Shown here in pieces: positions 24,647-37,474 of a stretch of DNA of 64,000 bases; position 1 is the first letter of the stretch, and each line of letters starts with the position of its first letter. Location: assembly GCF_030272615.1 (NCBI RefSeq), contig NC_081408.1:624493912-624557911 (forward strand), in the 5' to 3' direction. The notes under the pieces were generated by a model. That model did not search any database. It was not told the DNA's origin and saw only the letters and a program-made list of their open reading frames with translations. This DNA is from Cryptomeria japonica. Taxonomy: Eukaryota > Streptophyta > Pinopsida > Cupressales > Cupressaceae. The translations under genes were made by a program, and so were the position numbers.

Positions 24647-26430
24647 AGACCCCATTTGATAGTCCTTTCAGCACTATCTTCTTCCCATTGGATTCAAACT
24701 TCATTTCCATTTTTTGCAAGTTGAAAGAGAACTCTACAAGAGATAACATCCAATGCATCCCTAAGACCACATCAATGTCCCAAATATTAACCACATAGAA
24801 TTCATCATTCAACCTATAATAACCAAATGGTATGCTCAAATTAGAAATTTTAAAAGTACAAGAGTTTGTACCCATCAACTACCATGACCTTAAATCCATT
24901 GTGCTCATCTGTCTGCAAGCCTCTCCTAGCCACAAAGCCATCATGAATGAGGTTATGAGTGGCTCTCGTATCAATAAGAGTTATGATTCGCTGCCCCTGT
25001 AACACACCTCGCACCTTAAATGTAACTACCTTTTGTACATTAGAGAGTAAAGCAATGGTACCATCATTTTTTGCTCTCTAAATCTGATTTCTTGATGCAG
25101 ATTTTTTAGCATAAAAAGTACTCTAATTGCTTAGCCTTTGCCTTCAAATTGCACTTGTGAGATGGGTCCCAAGGTTCTCTACAATGGAAGCACAATTTCT
25201 TCCTCTAAAGATCATTAAGCTACTCACTATCCAATCTGTTAGAACCTTTTACGTGGTTGATTTGATTCCCTATAAAATTATTTCTTGTCCTTATCCTTCT
25301 TATGAGGGAATCCCTTTGACTGAAACTTGCTTCTAGAAGTAGAAGCCTCCATGTCTCTAGCCTTCTTTATCGCTTCCTACAATCTTGTTGGATTGAGGGC
25401 TTTAATCCAACTTCTCAAGGGATTTGTCAAGGCATCCATAAAGAGTATCAGGAGTCTCCTCTCTGAAAAATCTATAACTAGCATTGCAAGTCTTTGAAAA
25501 TTAGCTACAAATGTGTCTACAAAACCCCACTACTTTAGTTGCACCAACTCCTTAAAATGCAACTATAGATCTTTCTTATCAAACCTCTCAATCAATCTCT
25601 TTCTAAACTCTATAGAGGAGGTAATCTAATCATGACCCATGGTGCCACCACTGATGTGCAATGCCATCCAAATGTATCATTGCATACTCAAAGGCTTCTT
25701 TCTCTAGCATAGGGTTGAGCTGGAAATATATATCTAGCTTTGGCACCCAAGCTCAAGCTGAATCCTTCCCTAAGCCATCATACTAAGGAAGAGGTAACTT
25801 CCCAACCTTTTTCTACAAATCATAATTTTGTGTTCTACCATCAGTACTGGGTCTATGCTTCAGTCTAACATCAATGTAGTCTCTCAATGAAATGGCAGCT
25901 TGAAACTTTGGACCTCCACTATCCCAATCATGCCTAAAGTGATCCTGGAATGTTATTTGGGATGCATTGTCCACTTGTGGTTGAGCCCTAGGTAGAAAGA
26001 TAGGCATAAGAGACCAAGAAGCTGTTGTTCTTGTTCACTGATTTGCATTCCCACCATGAACTAAGTTCTCTTCTTGACCATTATTGCTTCCAATATTTGC
26101 ACCTATATTCACTCCCAACTGCCAAGCCATTAACTCTGTCAAAAGTCCCAATCGTTGATTTTGTTCTTGCGCTCTCTGTTCAGCAGCTTATTGCTCTCTA
26201 ACCAGAGCATCCAACAAGTTCAAAAAAACACTCTTCTCCTTGATCTCTTGGATTTCTATCACCCATATAACGTGTATTTTGTCCTTCTACTGCCCTATAT
26301 TCTTCTACAACCAAGTTTGTATTAGACCAGTTCCTGAGAATGTTATAGTGATGAGTGAAAGGTTGCTTATTCATTCCTAACATATCACCATTCTTTTATG
26401 TTGAACCCTTCAGGATGGTAGGGTACACTT
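24647..26430 (-). pseudogene. Element D: gag and protease (Ty3/Gypsy)
   Basis: The gag part (about 26,400 to 25,100) shows a LDIYFQLNPM...FEYAMIHLDG.AHQWW stretch like the capsid region of plant Gypsy gags. Frame changes and many stops break it. The protease lies at about 25,020-24,652: a LIDTRATHNLI active-site segment where the family has DTGAT, so Gly is now Arg, then DVVLGMHWM further on. The frame is cut by the C solo LTR at 24,646 and resumes at 20,432 with the RT start. Most stops sit where a single C-to-T change would have created them. The element is inactive. Confidence 0.75.
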
Positions 26431-26441
26431 CTCTGATACCA
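26431..26441 (-). other. Primer-binding site of element D
   Basis: The minus strand reads TGGTATCAGAG, the initiator-tRNA-Met type, next to the gag start of D and to LTR-like sequence on its right. Confidence 0.7.
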
Positions 26442-28413
26442 CTACAATATGCACCCTTGTTTTGTTTTTGTTTTACAATTGTTTATAGAAAAGATAGATG
26501 CACAAAATATTTGTTTGATAATGGAAATACTTCCAGCAATTAAACAACTCAAAAAATGAAAATATTCAGGAAACCCAACAAATTTGAAACAACTCAGATT
26601 TAATTTCAGTATTGTAGATAAAATATGAACAACCTACTTTGTGAAATTACATTACAAATCCATTACAAACATACCCAAAAAATCTGATTGACTTTGAAAC
26701 TCAACCACAATGGCAACCAGCTTCAGCAATGGCACAAAATGGGGCACCACAGTCTCCAAATTGATCTGAATATCATAAAATGCTCACAAATCAACTTTCC
26801 AACCCTTCACACCACCCAAGCAGCAATAATCTTCACAAAAACCCTAGTGCCAAGTACAACTACAAGTCTCACGTCCCCAAACAGATGACTAAACAGATGA
26901 CTAACCAAGGAGCTTGTATGACCAACTATGGAAGATAAAAGCAGCTATAAATCTCCTCAAAGCACCTCCAAATCAACCCTCAGAAAGTCTGATAAACAAT
27001 AAGCTCTGCAAACTAAAATATAAAATCTCAATAAGACAAACTGTGATTTTTGTATGAAACCGCCACTAAATCCTCCAGACTGGGTCTCCCACCAATGTAG
27101 AAGATGTTGCCTGCGAGAGATTTCATCCTCAAAAACCCACAGGAAGAACAAGTTCAACCAGCAAAGTAGAATACTAATAAATCAAATCAAGCATCCTAAA
27201 TGAGCTCTTCAAACTTATTTTTATATCTCCCTAGAAGATGTTAATTTTAGTAATCAGACTGAGGGTAAATAACAGAAACTGAGAATGCAACACATCATAG
27301 CATAAGAGCAACACACAAGAACACAGCAGTACCCTGGGAAAACCTCCCTCTTGGAGGAAAAACCCAGCAACACTATTCAGATCTGATTATATTAATGTCA
27401 GAATGTAACTAATTACAAGTACACCCACCTAGGGCTTGAGAAAATCAACTTATTTGAATTACAAATTCTGATCAGAACTTGACCAAATCCCAATCACATA
27501 TAGGGCAGTCTCTAGGGCAGATATCCTTTACTCAGAATTCACCACCAAGTAGGGAATACTTGATCAGAGGTCTCCAGAGTTGCACATTGGATGAACTCAC
27601 TCAACTGAGATGACATTTGCTGCTGATGTCCAATGTCTGATCGCTGCTCTGCTGATCGCTTGTCTTCTTAAGGATTACGCAGATCTCAAGATATGGTTGC
27701 TGTCCTTCAATATGTATTTGCTGAGCCTTGGATAGATTCGCTGACCTCCAAGGAAGATTCACTGATATTGCAGAAGGACTCGCTGATCTTCAAGATAATT
27801 CAAATCTATGTGAAAGGCTTCAACTTGCCTTGACTTTATATGAGTTACAATGCCTTAACTTTGCTAGGTCGGCCATTTGAAAATTCCCGCCAAAATATAA
27901 ACAAATAATTTCATTTTACAAGTTACAAGTATAGGTCGTGACCTATTTACAAGTTACATAATTTTGGTGCCAAGCCATATTTTACATAATGTTTACACGT
28001 TATACATGCAAGTCACAGCACGTTACATATGTATTTAACATAAATCACCCAAATAGGGCCCAGTCAACACGATGACAAATTGCTAAGGCCAAAAGGCCAA
28101 TTTAGAGAGCTAGGTCGGCCCAAGCTAGGAATCCGACCTAGCTATAAATCAACAGAAGGCTATGCCCCTTTTTCCTTGTCCTTTTAATTTAATGTTAAAT
28201 CACTTTTATCAATATATTGTCCAATCTCAAAAAGGCCCATTCATTAAATTTTATAATATTGGGTGCCCATATAGTCCTTTATTAAATATATTAAAATAAC
28301 AATAAAGTTAAATCTTTAATTTAACTTAAAAATTAATGACTTATCATTATTTAATTTAAAACCACTGGACTATATCAAATATCGAGATATCACCAATAAT
28401 TGCATCCACCAAC
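26442..28413 (-). mobile_element. 5' LTR of element D, interrupted (outer edge approximate)
   Basis: The inner edge is fixed by the primer site. A minus-strand TATA box (GAGATATAAAAATAAG) lies at about 27,214-27,229. The LTR is interrupted by solo LTR G at 27,239-28,154. The outer edge is placed at CCACCAACA, 28,405-28,413, which would start the LTR as TGTTGGTGG. I found no target duplication for it, so the edge is a guess. Confidence 0.45.
27239..28154 (-). mobile_element. Solo LTR G (916 bp)
   Basis: It begins TGTTAAT and ends ATCAACA on the plus strand, a near-perfect terminal inverted repeat. Flanks are GAAGA (27,234-27,238) and GAAGG (28,155-28,159), four of five bases alike. The minus strand carries GGTTTTTCCTCC and GGTTTTCCCAGGG near its 3' part, as Copia-type U5 regions do. 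A CTAGGTCGG motif lies near the other end. Inside are several CGCTGAT/GCAGAT repeats. Confidence 0.78.
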
Positions 28414-29590
28414 AATTCTAAAAATAGCAATGGTGACAACTAGCTCAATCAATGCCTGAAACTAACTTACTAAAAAATAGTATGTGAGAAATCATCCAAA
28501 ACCACTCCTGAAATAAACATTACCTCTTAGCCATTGGAGCTCAAATAAACATTTGACACTGCCAACCTGTTGGATAAACTGTCACCATGAGTTCCCGAAC
28601 CCTAACTCATTAGCCTACAAGAATACACAGAATATGCTAACAGTTCACTAAATTGAAGTGCTTAGGAAAGGGACGTAACATAAGAACCAATTGCATGTTG
28701 TCATGTGGGCATGGGAAAGGTGAAAATGGTAAAGTTCTATAATCAACCTATGTGTTCATGGTTTCTACAATTGAACAAATAGTGTTTGTTTTCGAATCCT
28801 AGCTAAGGGCATTTATAGACCATCATTAACCAAGAAACTGGCCAACAAAACCCCTCCATAACAGAGAGTGGAGAGATTGCTCACCCATTCACTACTCGCT
28901 AGTATAAATGTAAGGGCCAACATATGAAATAGCACCAATGGCTAATTTTTTATTCAACACTTTTCTTTTATGCATCAAACACTAGCCCTTGATTTTTCTT
29001 ATAGGAACAAAAGTAGTCATTGATTATCCATGACTTAGCCCATCAACTAGAAGCACCCAATGCAATTTAATTTGACGATTAGGTGTAGTATAGGCAGCAG
29101 TTTGTTAGCCTGTCCCTTGTGAAATTCAAAGGTCTCCATTGGTCGTTGGCCCATCCCTTGTGGACTTGGAAGTGGTATCAACTATATGAGGTTGTGTATA
29201 TCAAAGAATGCTTATGAATCAGAACCACAAATATGTTCACCCATTGTTATCATTACATTGTGGGCTATAATCTTTCTGGTAAAGAACTTAATGCTGAATT
29301 TAGAGAATTTGATATGGGAACATAGTCTATTGTAAATCAGCGGTGATATAATCACTTTACATTGTAAAATCATGACAAACTAAGTGAAAGAAAACGAAGA
29401 GGATATCCTTTGTGTGTGAGAATATGAGCATAATTTCAACCTTAGGAATTCCCTTCAAACTATAAGAAAATTGACGAGTGCAAATGAGCAAGTTCGTTAT
29501 TCAAAATTCATAGAGTTTTCCTTTAAATTTAGCATATATGTACTTGTCAATTCTAGTTAGATAAATGATAAATCCCAGTCTTTTTTCAAA
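28414..29590. other. No feature recognised
   Basis: No coding domain or LTR boundary that I can support; only short motif-free frames. Confidence 0.5.
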
Positions 29591-30052
29591 AAAATTGACA
29601 CTTTGCTCCCCTGTGTGAGCTGCTTGGTCAACATGAACATATTATTCTATAGGACTGACTATATGTGGAGGATAATGACTAAGATACTTGGAGCACAACA
29701 AAAGTATTGCTGAATCTATCTTAATGATTAACAAGGCTGCTCAAAACCATTGCATTAAATATGTTCATATAAAGAAGGACAAAGGCTATCCAAATTCAAG
29801 AAAGAACTTAGCAGTCACTCAAAAATTGACACGTTGCTCCCCTGTGTGAGCTGCTTGGTCAACATGAACATATTATTCTATAGGACTGACTATATGTGGA
29901 GGATAATGACTAAGATACTTGGAGCACAGCAAAAGTATTGCTGAATCTATCTTAATGATTAACAAGGCTGCTCAAAACCATTGCATTAAAAATGTTCATA
30001 TAAAGAAGGACAAAGGCTATCCAAATTCAAGAAAGAGCTTATCAGTCACTCA
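29591..30052 (+). repeat. Two-copy tandem duplication, unit 231 bp
   Basis: Copy 1 is 29,591-29,821 and copy 2 29,822-30,052. I count only a handful of differences, making this the youngest-looking duplication in the window. One frame faintly resembles a Copia RNase H segment, but not enough to name it. Confidence 0.92.
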
Positions 30053-32776
30053 AATGATGTTGAAAGCTTGACATGAATTTATACAACACCAAGAGGATCG
30101 TGGGTGCTGGTCACTGAAACACAAGAGCCTATTTAAGAAGCCATTGCACAAAACTCGTATGATTTGAGGACTACTCAAAAGAAGACAAACTTGGAGATTT
30201 TAAAGTGGAAATATAGGGCAATTCAAAGTCAAATTGTACAAACCTATTTTGAAATTTTGGCGTTTTTGCTTATTTATAATAGTAAATAAAATTCAAATGT
30301 GGAGGGGAATCTCTTCAGCTTCTCCTCCTGGGAAACCTATAAAAGTCCCAAAACTTGACATTGTAAAGGGTTGCTAATCAAAGGATGCTTTTTCATTCTT
30401 TTGGCTTAATTGTTATCTTTCTATTTTGATCTTTGGTTTTCCAATCTGACCTCAACTATTATATAATATTTTATGTAAGTTCATACAATATTGGATGAAT
30501 TAAACTGAATGTTCATATCTCTAGTATCTTGCTGATTGCAGGGCACTTTGTGTGATCAAACTAAACAATCAAGTTCATTGTTAAATGAATATAGATTTTT
30601 TACAGAGGTTGTGATAGCTTGTCTTATCAACCTACGCATGATCATGGTGGTTGCCTACTCATTCTATCATAGTTGGATTGTACTCAAAACGATTACACCA
30701 TCTTGTGTGCTGCATGTGGGGGAATTGGTCAAGAAAGATTGGTTTTCAAGTTGGATTTGTCTATGATTGAACTTGATGAAAAATGGAGGAACTTATGGCT
30801 GTCAAGGAGTAAGAGTCCTAGAAGGTTTTGTGTGGAGGTACCAATAAGTGTTGAGATGTAGCATTAAATAATTTCATTATAAATTATAATTGCTCTATTG
30901 AATTGACTAACTACAACATTCCCCAATTGCCTTACTAGTGATGTTAAGTAGTTGTGCATTCACTCTTGTAATGCTGCCATAGCATTCAAGGGCACGAAAA
31001 TGGCATTTTATAAGTGAACTCCCACCTAAATTAGCAATTTTGTTGGAATCTAGTCTTCTTGTGAATAGTCATAAAGGGGTCTTCTTATTGTTGGTAAAAT
31101 GTTCAACATCTTAGAAGGGCAATTCAAATTAAATATTGCCAATTTCTAGATTCCCAAGCTCCTCATCATCATCACTGAAGTTATAGGCACTCATACTAAA
31201 ACTGCCAAATTAATTGAAATTGAAACCTAGTATTTACTACGTAGATGACTTTAAGTTATAAGTATTTATCTTTTTATTTGTTCACTCTAGGTTGTACAAG
31301 TTGAGAATACACAAAAGTTGCAATCCTTGTTCAAGTTATCTAAAACTAGTCACTACTAAGACATTTTTTATTATCCCAATCTTACTAAAAATTAACAAGT
31401 TCAACAAACAAAGGAATTTACGTTCTAATTTTCTTGCTTTAGGTTGCATGAAGCACAGAAGCAAAGAAAAAACAAAAATTTGAGTTATCTGAGACTCCTA
31501 ATTGTAGGATTCAATGAGAATCCAAACAAGCCTAGATCTAAGCGAATGAAGAAATTACAAAAAGCTAGATGAAAACAAATTATTTAGAATGCAAATATCA
31601 GCTATAATCCAATTTCAAGGATGAGAAAAATAAAAAGAGAATGATCCATTGATTCAAAACAAAGGAACTGGCATGTAATATGTAGGCTATGGGGGAACAA
31701 GTCAGAAGGGAAAGGTTTTCAAAGGAGTTGAGCTAGCCACAAGTGAACTAATGGAGTCACTTAACCTGATGCAGCACTTTAGTCAAGCGAGCTCAACTTG
31801 ATGACAAGTGCCCACTATTCCTAAATCTACCAAAGGAAATAAAATAACCTCCTATGTAAACTTAATATAAGATTCATGTATATCATTACACTAATGCTAA
31901 GACTTTATTTGATTAACCCAATGCAACTAAAATTTAACTAATTGTAACTAAAAATTAAAATTGATCAAATTATAAAATGAATACCACAGGTCTTTTCTGA
32001 ACGTAATCTTTGAATCAAGGTGATCCAAAGAAAACTCTCAGCCTCTACAAATCAACTTGAAAGCAGACTTGATTTTTGACAATCCAATTGTGACTCGAAT
32101 ATTATTAAATGGGGAACTTTTCGGAATGAAAAAATATAATTACAATGATAGTAGTAATTATCAGGCTGCCAAATTCCCAAGTCAATTCAAAATTATAATA
32201 TGTGCAAGGAAGTGATCACAAAAACAGAATCATAATGTGAATACGGCCAATTCAAATAGCAGGGAAAAAAAAGAGAGAGATTATTGAGTATGATTACTCC
32301 AGAAAAAAGTCACATTCAAAAAGCAATATAAATATATTTTGTGCAGCAAAATAATAATATTAAAATATCTAAGATATGATGAGAAAACAAACACAATAAC
32401 ATATATGCATCATCAATCTCAAATTCAGTTACAACAAATATTAAAAGATATAGCACTGTGTAATTCATTCCTGAAAATGCTAAATAAAAATCATTATACC
32501 TGTTTTATGTCCTTAATTGAATGAATCATGCTCTCGATCTTAGGTTGTGCAGATCTAATAATTTCTTCCTGTTATTCAAGGTAAAAAGGAAAGTCAACAT
32601 CACAATGGAAAAAGAATTTTTTAATATGCCATGTCATTTAACAACCAATCTGCAGAACAGAACATAAATGTACATCATTAAAACAGTGAACAAGGTTTGA
32701 TGTTTATAATAAAGACGAATTTCACTCTTGCCACATTGATAGTATTGCAAATAAATCATTTTACACATTAGTATGT
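30053..32776. other. No feature recognised
   Basis: Small frames at 30,536-30,766 and 30,673-30,861 overlap on the same strand. The second has one CxxC pair but no recognisable domain. Nothing else is supported. Confidence 0.5.
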
Positions 32777-32784
32777 TATAATCA

Positions 32785-33151
32785 GAGTTACCAAAGGACG
32801 CGTCCCCAGGCTTTGTTTTGAAGCGTCTCTGTCCCCAGGACGTCCCGGGGACAGGGGGCGCCTATGGGACATCCCTATAAATTCTGCAATTTGAAAATAA
32901 ATTTTGACAATGAATTCCATAAGCAATTTGACTTTGACTCTCAATTTAACACAAATTTGGCATAAGAATTCCTTATATGTGCTTCTATAATGTATATGTG
33001 CATGCTTTATCCACGTTTTCATATGAATATTTTAAATTTCCCTATATATTTTTATATAGCCGTCCCCTAGTCATCCCTATAATTGGCCTGAAAAATTGGC
33101 ATCACAGAAACATGTCCCCCAATCTCCCCGTCCCGGAAACTTGGGGTAACC
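32785..33151. mobile_element. Non-autonomous hAT-like transposon (367 bp)
   Basis: An 8-bp direct repeat, TATAATCA, flanks the segment (32,777-32,784 and 33,152-33,159), the duplication length of the hAT superfamily. The ends are related inverted repeats: GAGTTACC at the left and GGTAACC at the right. GC-rich GTCCCCAGGACGTCCCGG words lie near the left end and CCCCGTCCCGG near the right, around an AT-rich core. No transposase is encoded. The exact start could shift by two bases, because hAT ends commonly begin CA. Confidence 0.72.
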
Positions 33152-33469
33152 TATAATCAATCTTGATTGTTGAAATTGATTATCCATGTTTTACCAATTG
33201 CATGATTCATATTTCATATAATTTTTAACTATCATCAATTAATATATGTAAAACTGCAAAAAAAAAACTGCACAATATTGACAGTAATTGAATTCATAAT
33301 TGACAGCAGCAAATAGCTCAGCTATGCATCGGCAAATTGTTTCTCCCTGCTTCCAAGGTTGCTTCTGGCAAAATTCTTCCTCACATAGATAATCGTCAGG
33401 ACTTCTGCTAGCAAAGTATTTTATCTTATTGAAGCATTGAATGACTGGCCTGATTGTGGCAATTTAAAA

Positions 33470-34483
33470 TGTAATGTCCCCACTTTGAAATAGAATTTAA
33501 TAATAAATAATAATTATTAAATTAAAATATTAAAAATTAAATTAAAATATAAAAAAATATAATTAAATATAATTAATATTTAATTAAGTTAATGAATGGT
33601 CAAAAGACATAAAAAGAAAAGTTGTGACTCCCTCAAACATGAGATATAAAAGGGAGAAGAGAACCTCATTTCAGGGGGGATAATTTGGGAATCAGAAGTG
33701 CAGATCTGATTGTGAAAGGTTATGTCCCTTTCAAAGGGCAGAAATAATGAAGAGTTGCACTCTTTCAAAGGGTGCTAATGGTGAAATGGTGTGTCTCTTG
33801 CCAAAGGGCATACATGATGAAGAGGTGTGACCTCTCCCTCACATTGAGAGATATAAAGGAAAGGAATCAAAAGCATCCAGTGACATCACCATCGATCAGA
33901 TCGGATCAGAACTATTATTAAGTTACAGGCAGTAACATCCTTGTTCTTGGTGGTATGCATGGGGATGTGCTTAATATATGAAGCCCGATAATGTTCTCAT
34001 GCAGAATTTAAATTAATATACACTGCAATATGTATGACAGTCATACTTAATTTCAAATACATTCATAGTAAAACAAGATATTGGCCTATCTACAGACCTA
34101 TGCCTTAACCAGTTCTGATTCCTTTTTTCCTAAGGAGTGGTGTGATGCCGTTAGGGGGAGGCGGAGTAAAACCATCTCATTATAGATAAGCCCCAAAGGT
34201 GAAAGAACTCATGATCCTTAAATCTGGGCTGCAGGCCCAAAGGGTGAATGGACTGAGGTTCCAGTAATCTGGGCTGCATTAGGGAGATGGTATCATCACG
34301 CCCTAGACAAGCAAGTCTCCCATCCAAGATTAGAAATTAGAAGGGGATTAAGATTAGGCCTGAATAAGGACAATGCCTAACTGTACTGAACTCTAGTCAT
34401 TAATTCGTAATTACTGTAACATGGTAGGTAGTAATGTATGTTTCCCTATAGGAATTGGCAGCCTCTTAATAGGGGACGTTACA
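33470..34483 (+). mobile_element. Solo LTR (1,014 bp) with intact target duplication
   Basis: It starts TGTAATGTCCCC and ends GGGGACGTTACA, a 12-bp terminal inverted repeat with one mismatch. TAAAA flanks it on both sides (33,465-33,469 and 34,484-34,488). A TATA-like GATATAAAAGGG lies near 33,641. Bases 33,715-33,850 repeat the word CAAAGGGC between GTGTGACCTCT-like words. No internal region is attached. Its ends resemble those of LTR E, suggesting one family group. Confidence 0.92.
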
Positions 34484-34725
34484 TAAAATCTGATTTACAG
34501 TGATATTATTGATTATAAAACTTATGACTGAACTGACCAAAAAATTGTATACATTGTTTATGCTTTACTAGTCAGTGTCCATTTCCCCAAAAGAAAACCA
34601 TACTTGAAAAGAAATTTCCATCAAGAGCATTGTGTTTGGCTTTAGTGATTCTAAACGTGCTAATCGAGATCAATCATTCTACAAATTATCCTGGTCACAA
34701 ACTTAAGTGCAATGTAGAGAGATGA
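34484..34725. other. Short unannotated spacer
   Basis: Nothing recognised between the solo LTR and the following tandem duplication. Confidence 0.5.
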
Positions 34726-34961
34726 ATATACTGGAATGCTCAAATGATGAAAATGTTTCTCAAAATTTGTTTAAATACTGAAAAGAATAAAAGATATATA
34801 TTTATATATATAAAAAGATCAAGTTACAAAACCCAACACTTTTATATACTGGAATGCTCAAATGATGAAAATGTTTCTCAAAATTTGTTTAAATACTGAA
34901 AAGAATAAAAGATATATATTTATATATATAAAAAGATCAAGTTACAAAGATCAAGTTACAA
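34726..34961 (+). repeat. Two-copy tandem duplication, unit 118 bp, with a nested 16-bp repeat
   Basis: The block from ATACTGGAATGCTCAAATGA to AAAAGATCAAGTTACAAA is present at 34,726 and 34,844. Copy 2 additionally repeats GATCAAGTTACAAA. Copies are almost identical. Confidence 0.9.
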
Positions 34962-34962
34962 A

Positions 34963-35005
34963 ACCCAACACTTTATGTGAGCCAAGCACTATAAAAGTGT
35001 TGGGT
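34963..35005. repeat. 12-bp perfect inverted repeat
   Basis: ACCCAACACTTT (34,963-34,974) is the exact reverse complement of 34,994-35,005, with a 19-base spacer. It may be the foot of a small foldback element or a hairpin at an LTR edge. Confidence 0.8.
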
Positions 35006-35099
35006 ATAGATGACCAAAAAAAATCAAAAACTTTTAAAATTTTCATATCGTGAAGTATAAAAGATAAATGACATAACATATCAGTACAAGCAAAATAAG

Positions 35100-35340
35100 C
35101 ATACTAAAAGACCATTGACAGCAAGTAGACACTATTAAAATATTGTAATATTTACTTATAATGGTCAATTAAGTCATTAGGATAGACTTAAGGAATATTA
35201 TTTAATCTCTTAGTTGTCTTCTACTTCTATTAGTTGTCGATCTTATCCTTATCGGATAAATCGTTTGTAACTCTTATTTAAGAAGTCTTTCACTACTTTG
35301 TTAATAATGAATAACGAAGATCCTATTGAATATCTTGATA
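35100..35340 (+). mobile_element. Possible Copia-type LTR fragment
   Basis: The block CTTATCCTTATCGGATAA, then TTTGTAACTCTTATTTAAGAAG and ACTTTGTTAATAATGAATAA (each shorter than a full motif line), resembles the U3-R-U5 part of plant Copia LTRs. No termini or target duplication were found. Confidence 0.3.
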
Positions 35341-37474
35341 ATGTAAAGATCTCATGCCTAAACTGTTCCAAAAACAAAACAAAAAGGCAAACTCTCCCAA
35401 ATGTTCAATGTGGGTAATCAAACAGTTGTATGCATGCGCATGAAAGCAATTGTTTTCTGTTTGCAATGGTTTCTGAGATGTTTGGTTTAAGTTTAAACAT
35501 TTATTTTCATGAAATATGCTCTCAACCATAATAAAATCACATTCATAGATTTAAGCATATAATAAATTGAATACTCTTTTTAAAACGACAATTGCAAACA
35601 GATGTGTCTGCTGTTCTGAGCAGCAAAATGTCCAGAATATAGCAGATAACAAATATATATAAGTTAAACAAATCTGACCTTTATTTGAAGCAGATATAAT
35701 TGATTGACAGCAGATTGCAAATGACTCAACTTGCCAAGGTTCCTTTAACAGTGGCTTCAATTCTTCAAACATGGATATGCAACAAGCTCTCAATGAGCTC
35801 CAATCTCCATGGCCAAGAATGCAATGGATTGCTGAGACCTCAGAATTGTTTCAGACCCATTCAAACTTCAATATGGACACTACAAAGCTTCCCGCGATTC
35901 ACCCAACCTTTCCAGCAATGAATCCTCTGTTGTGAGCAGCTTATATGCTCTTATTGCAGAATGTTTTCACCATAATTTGAGTGGTATTGTTTTCCCCTGG
36001 AGGTCAGGACTTGACTGTATCAATCCCACGCCACACAATACACAGAATACTCTACAACCTGCCTCATAAACACCTAGCTTGAGTAATGGCAACTCCAATA
36101 TCTGGAATATATTGGTTACTCAATCGCCACTCACAGGAATGCAAGGATTTTTCCCAATGCCCACCAGAAATGAAGCCAAACAATTAGTATTTAGCTTCAC
36201 ACATCCCCTTTATATCTGATGTTGATAATCTAAAACCTCGATTTGGAATAAGATACACACTTGACTTCACTTGTTATGGCACAATTCCCTATTTGAATAG
36301 TGCGGCAGTCATAACCAATAAATATTTACCTCAAAGGTTACAATTTCCTCCGAGGCAAGCTATATGGCCAGTTGGGATTACCACAAAGTGTTGTGTTGAA
36401 ATTTTGTTTTGTCTTATTAGGACTTTGATGGCTACGTCCTCTACAGACCTGTCCTCCTTGCTAAAAAGCTTCGACCTTCACCTATTTCCCATGCCAATGT
36501 CAAGTCTTTTTCCCATGTAAATTAAGATACCACAATCGCCCAAATAAGAAACCCACACACCACACCAATATCACCAAACTCAATCAACCTCTCTCCAAAA
36601 AACCATCGCCCAATATATAATATTTCATCAACTATGGCATTCAAAACTGAAAATGTTACCAAACACACAAAATTTGATACTAATTCAAATAATAACTTAT
36701 CTTTGAAGTCTTCAAGACCAATGTGAACCCTGTCTGGATCTGACTTTGAAACTACACCAATGAATGAGGGTTTTTGTCCCCACTCAAAACCTTCAGCACT
36801 CTATCGATCCCTGTATGAAACCACTCTGATGAAGACAAAGGGTTTTTGTCCTCGGCTTTAAAAACCATTGGGGTTTTTGTCCCACCTGTCAGAGTTTTGG
36901 ACACAGGCACAAATCTTCAAATCTCTGAATCTCTCTGTCTTTCAAAAGAGACCCCCAGCCTTCTTTTATAACCAACCCAAGAACATTCCAAAAAACACAA
37001 TATAAAATCACTTTATAATTTAAATAAGCTTTGTATCTCCTAAAGGCAATTTATTTCACTATTAAACATTCCCTGCACTTAGAGTCAATTTATTAGTGTC
37101 CAATGTAATATGGTACCTCTATTGTAGCTACAATTTTTTGCACTCCCTTTTCACTTTTCAATGATTTGGTTTTCAGGCATATAGTCAAACAGTTTGCATT
37201 CCTTCACTGATAAAGAGCATTAACTTGCTCATCTGAAATCTCAGTTTGCTAATAGTTTGTTTGTTTGTAGGGTTTGGCAGAAAATTCATTGTTCATGCTC
37301 AAAACATAAAACAAAATTAAACAGCAATATATCTGGCAGAAATACACTTCAATGATGACAAGTCACCACCACCCTACCTACTTGGCAGCCTCCAACTATT
37401 GGGAGTAGCATGGGCACGTAGTAACATATACTACTATGACAACAACAACCACAAAAGCCAAAGGTAATTACTCA
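35341..37474. other. No gene recognised
   Basis: Only short frames. The word GGGTTTTTGTCC recurs three times at 36,770-36,880. No domain or terminal structure is supported. Confidence 0.5.

Noticed and set aside
29591-30052. Copia RNase H remnant
   Set aside because: One frame faintly resembles the motif, but the acidic residues and spacing do not match well enough.
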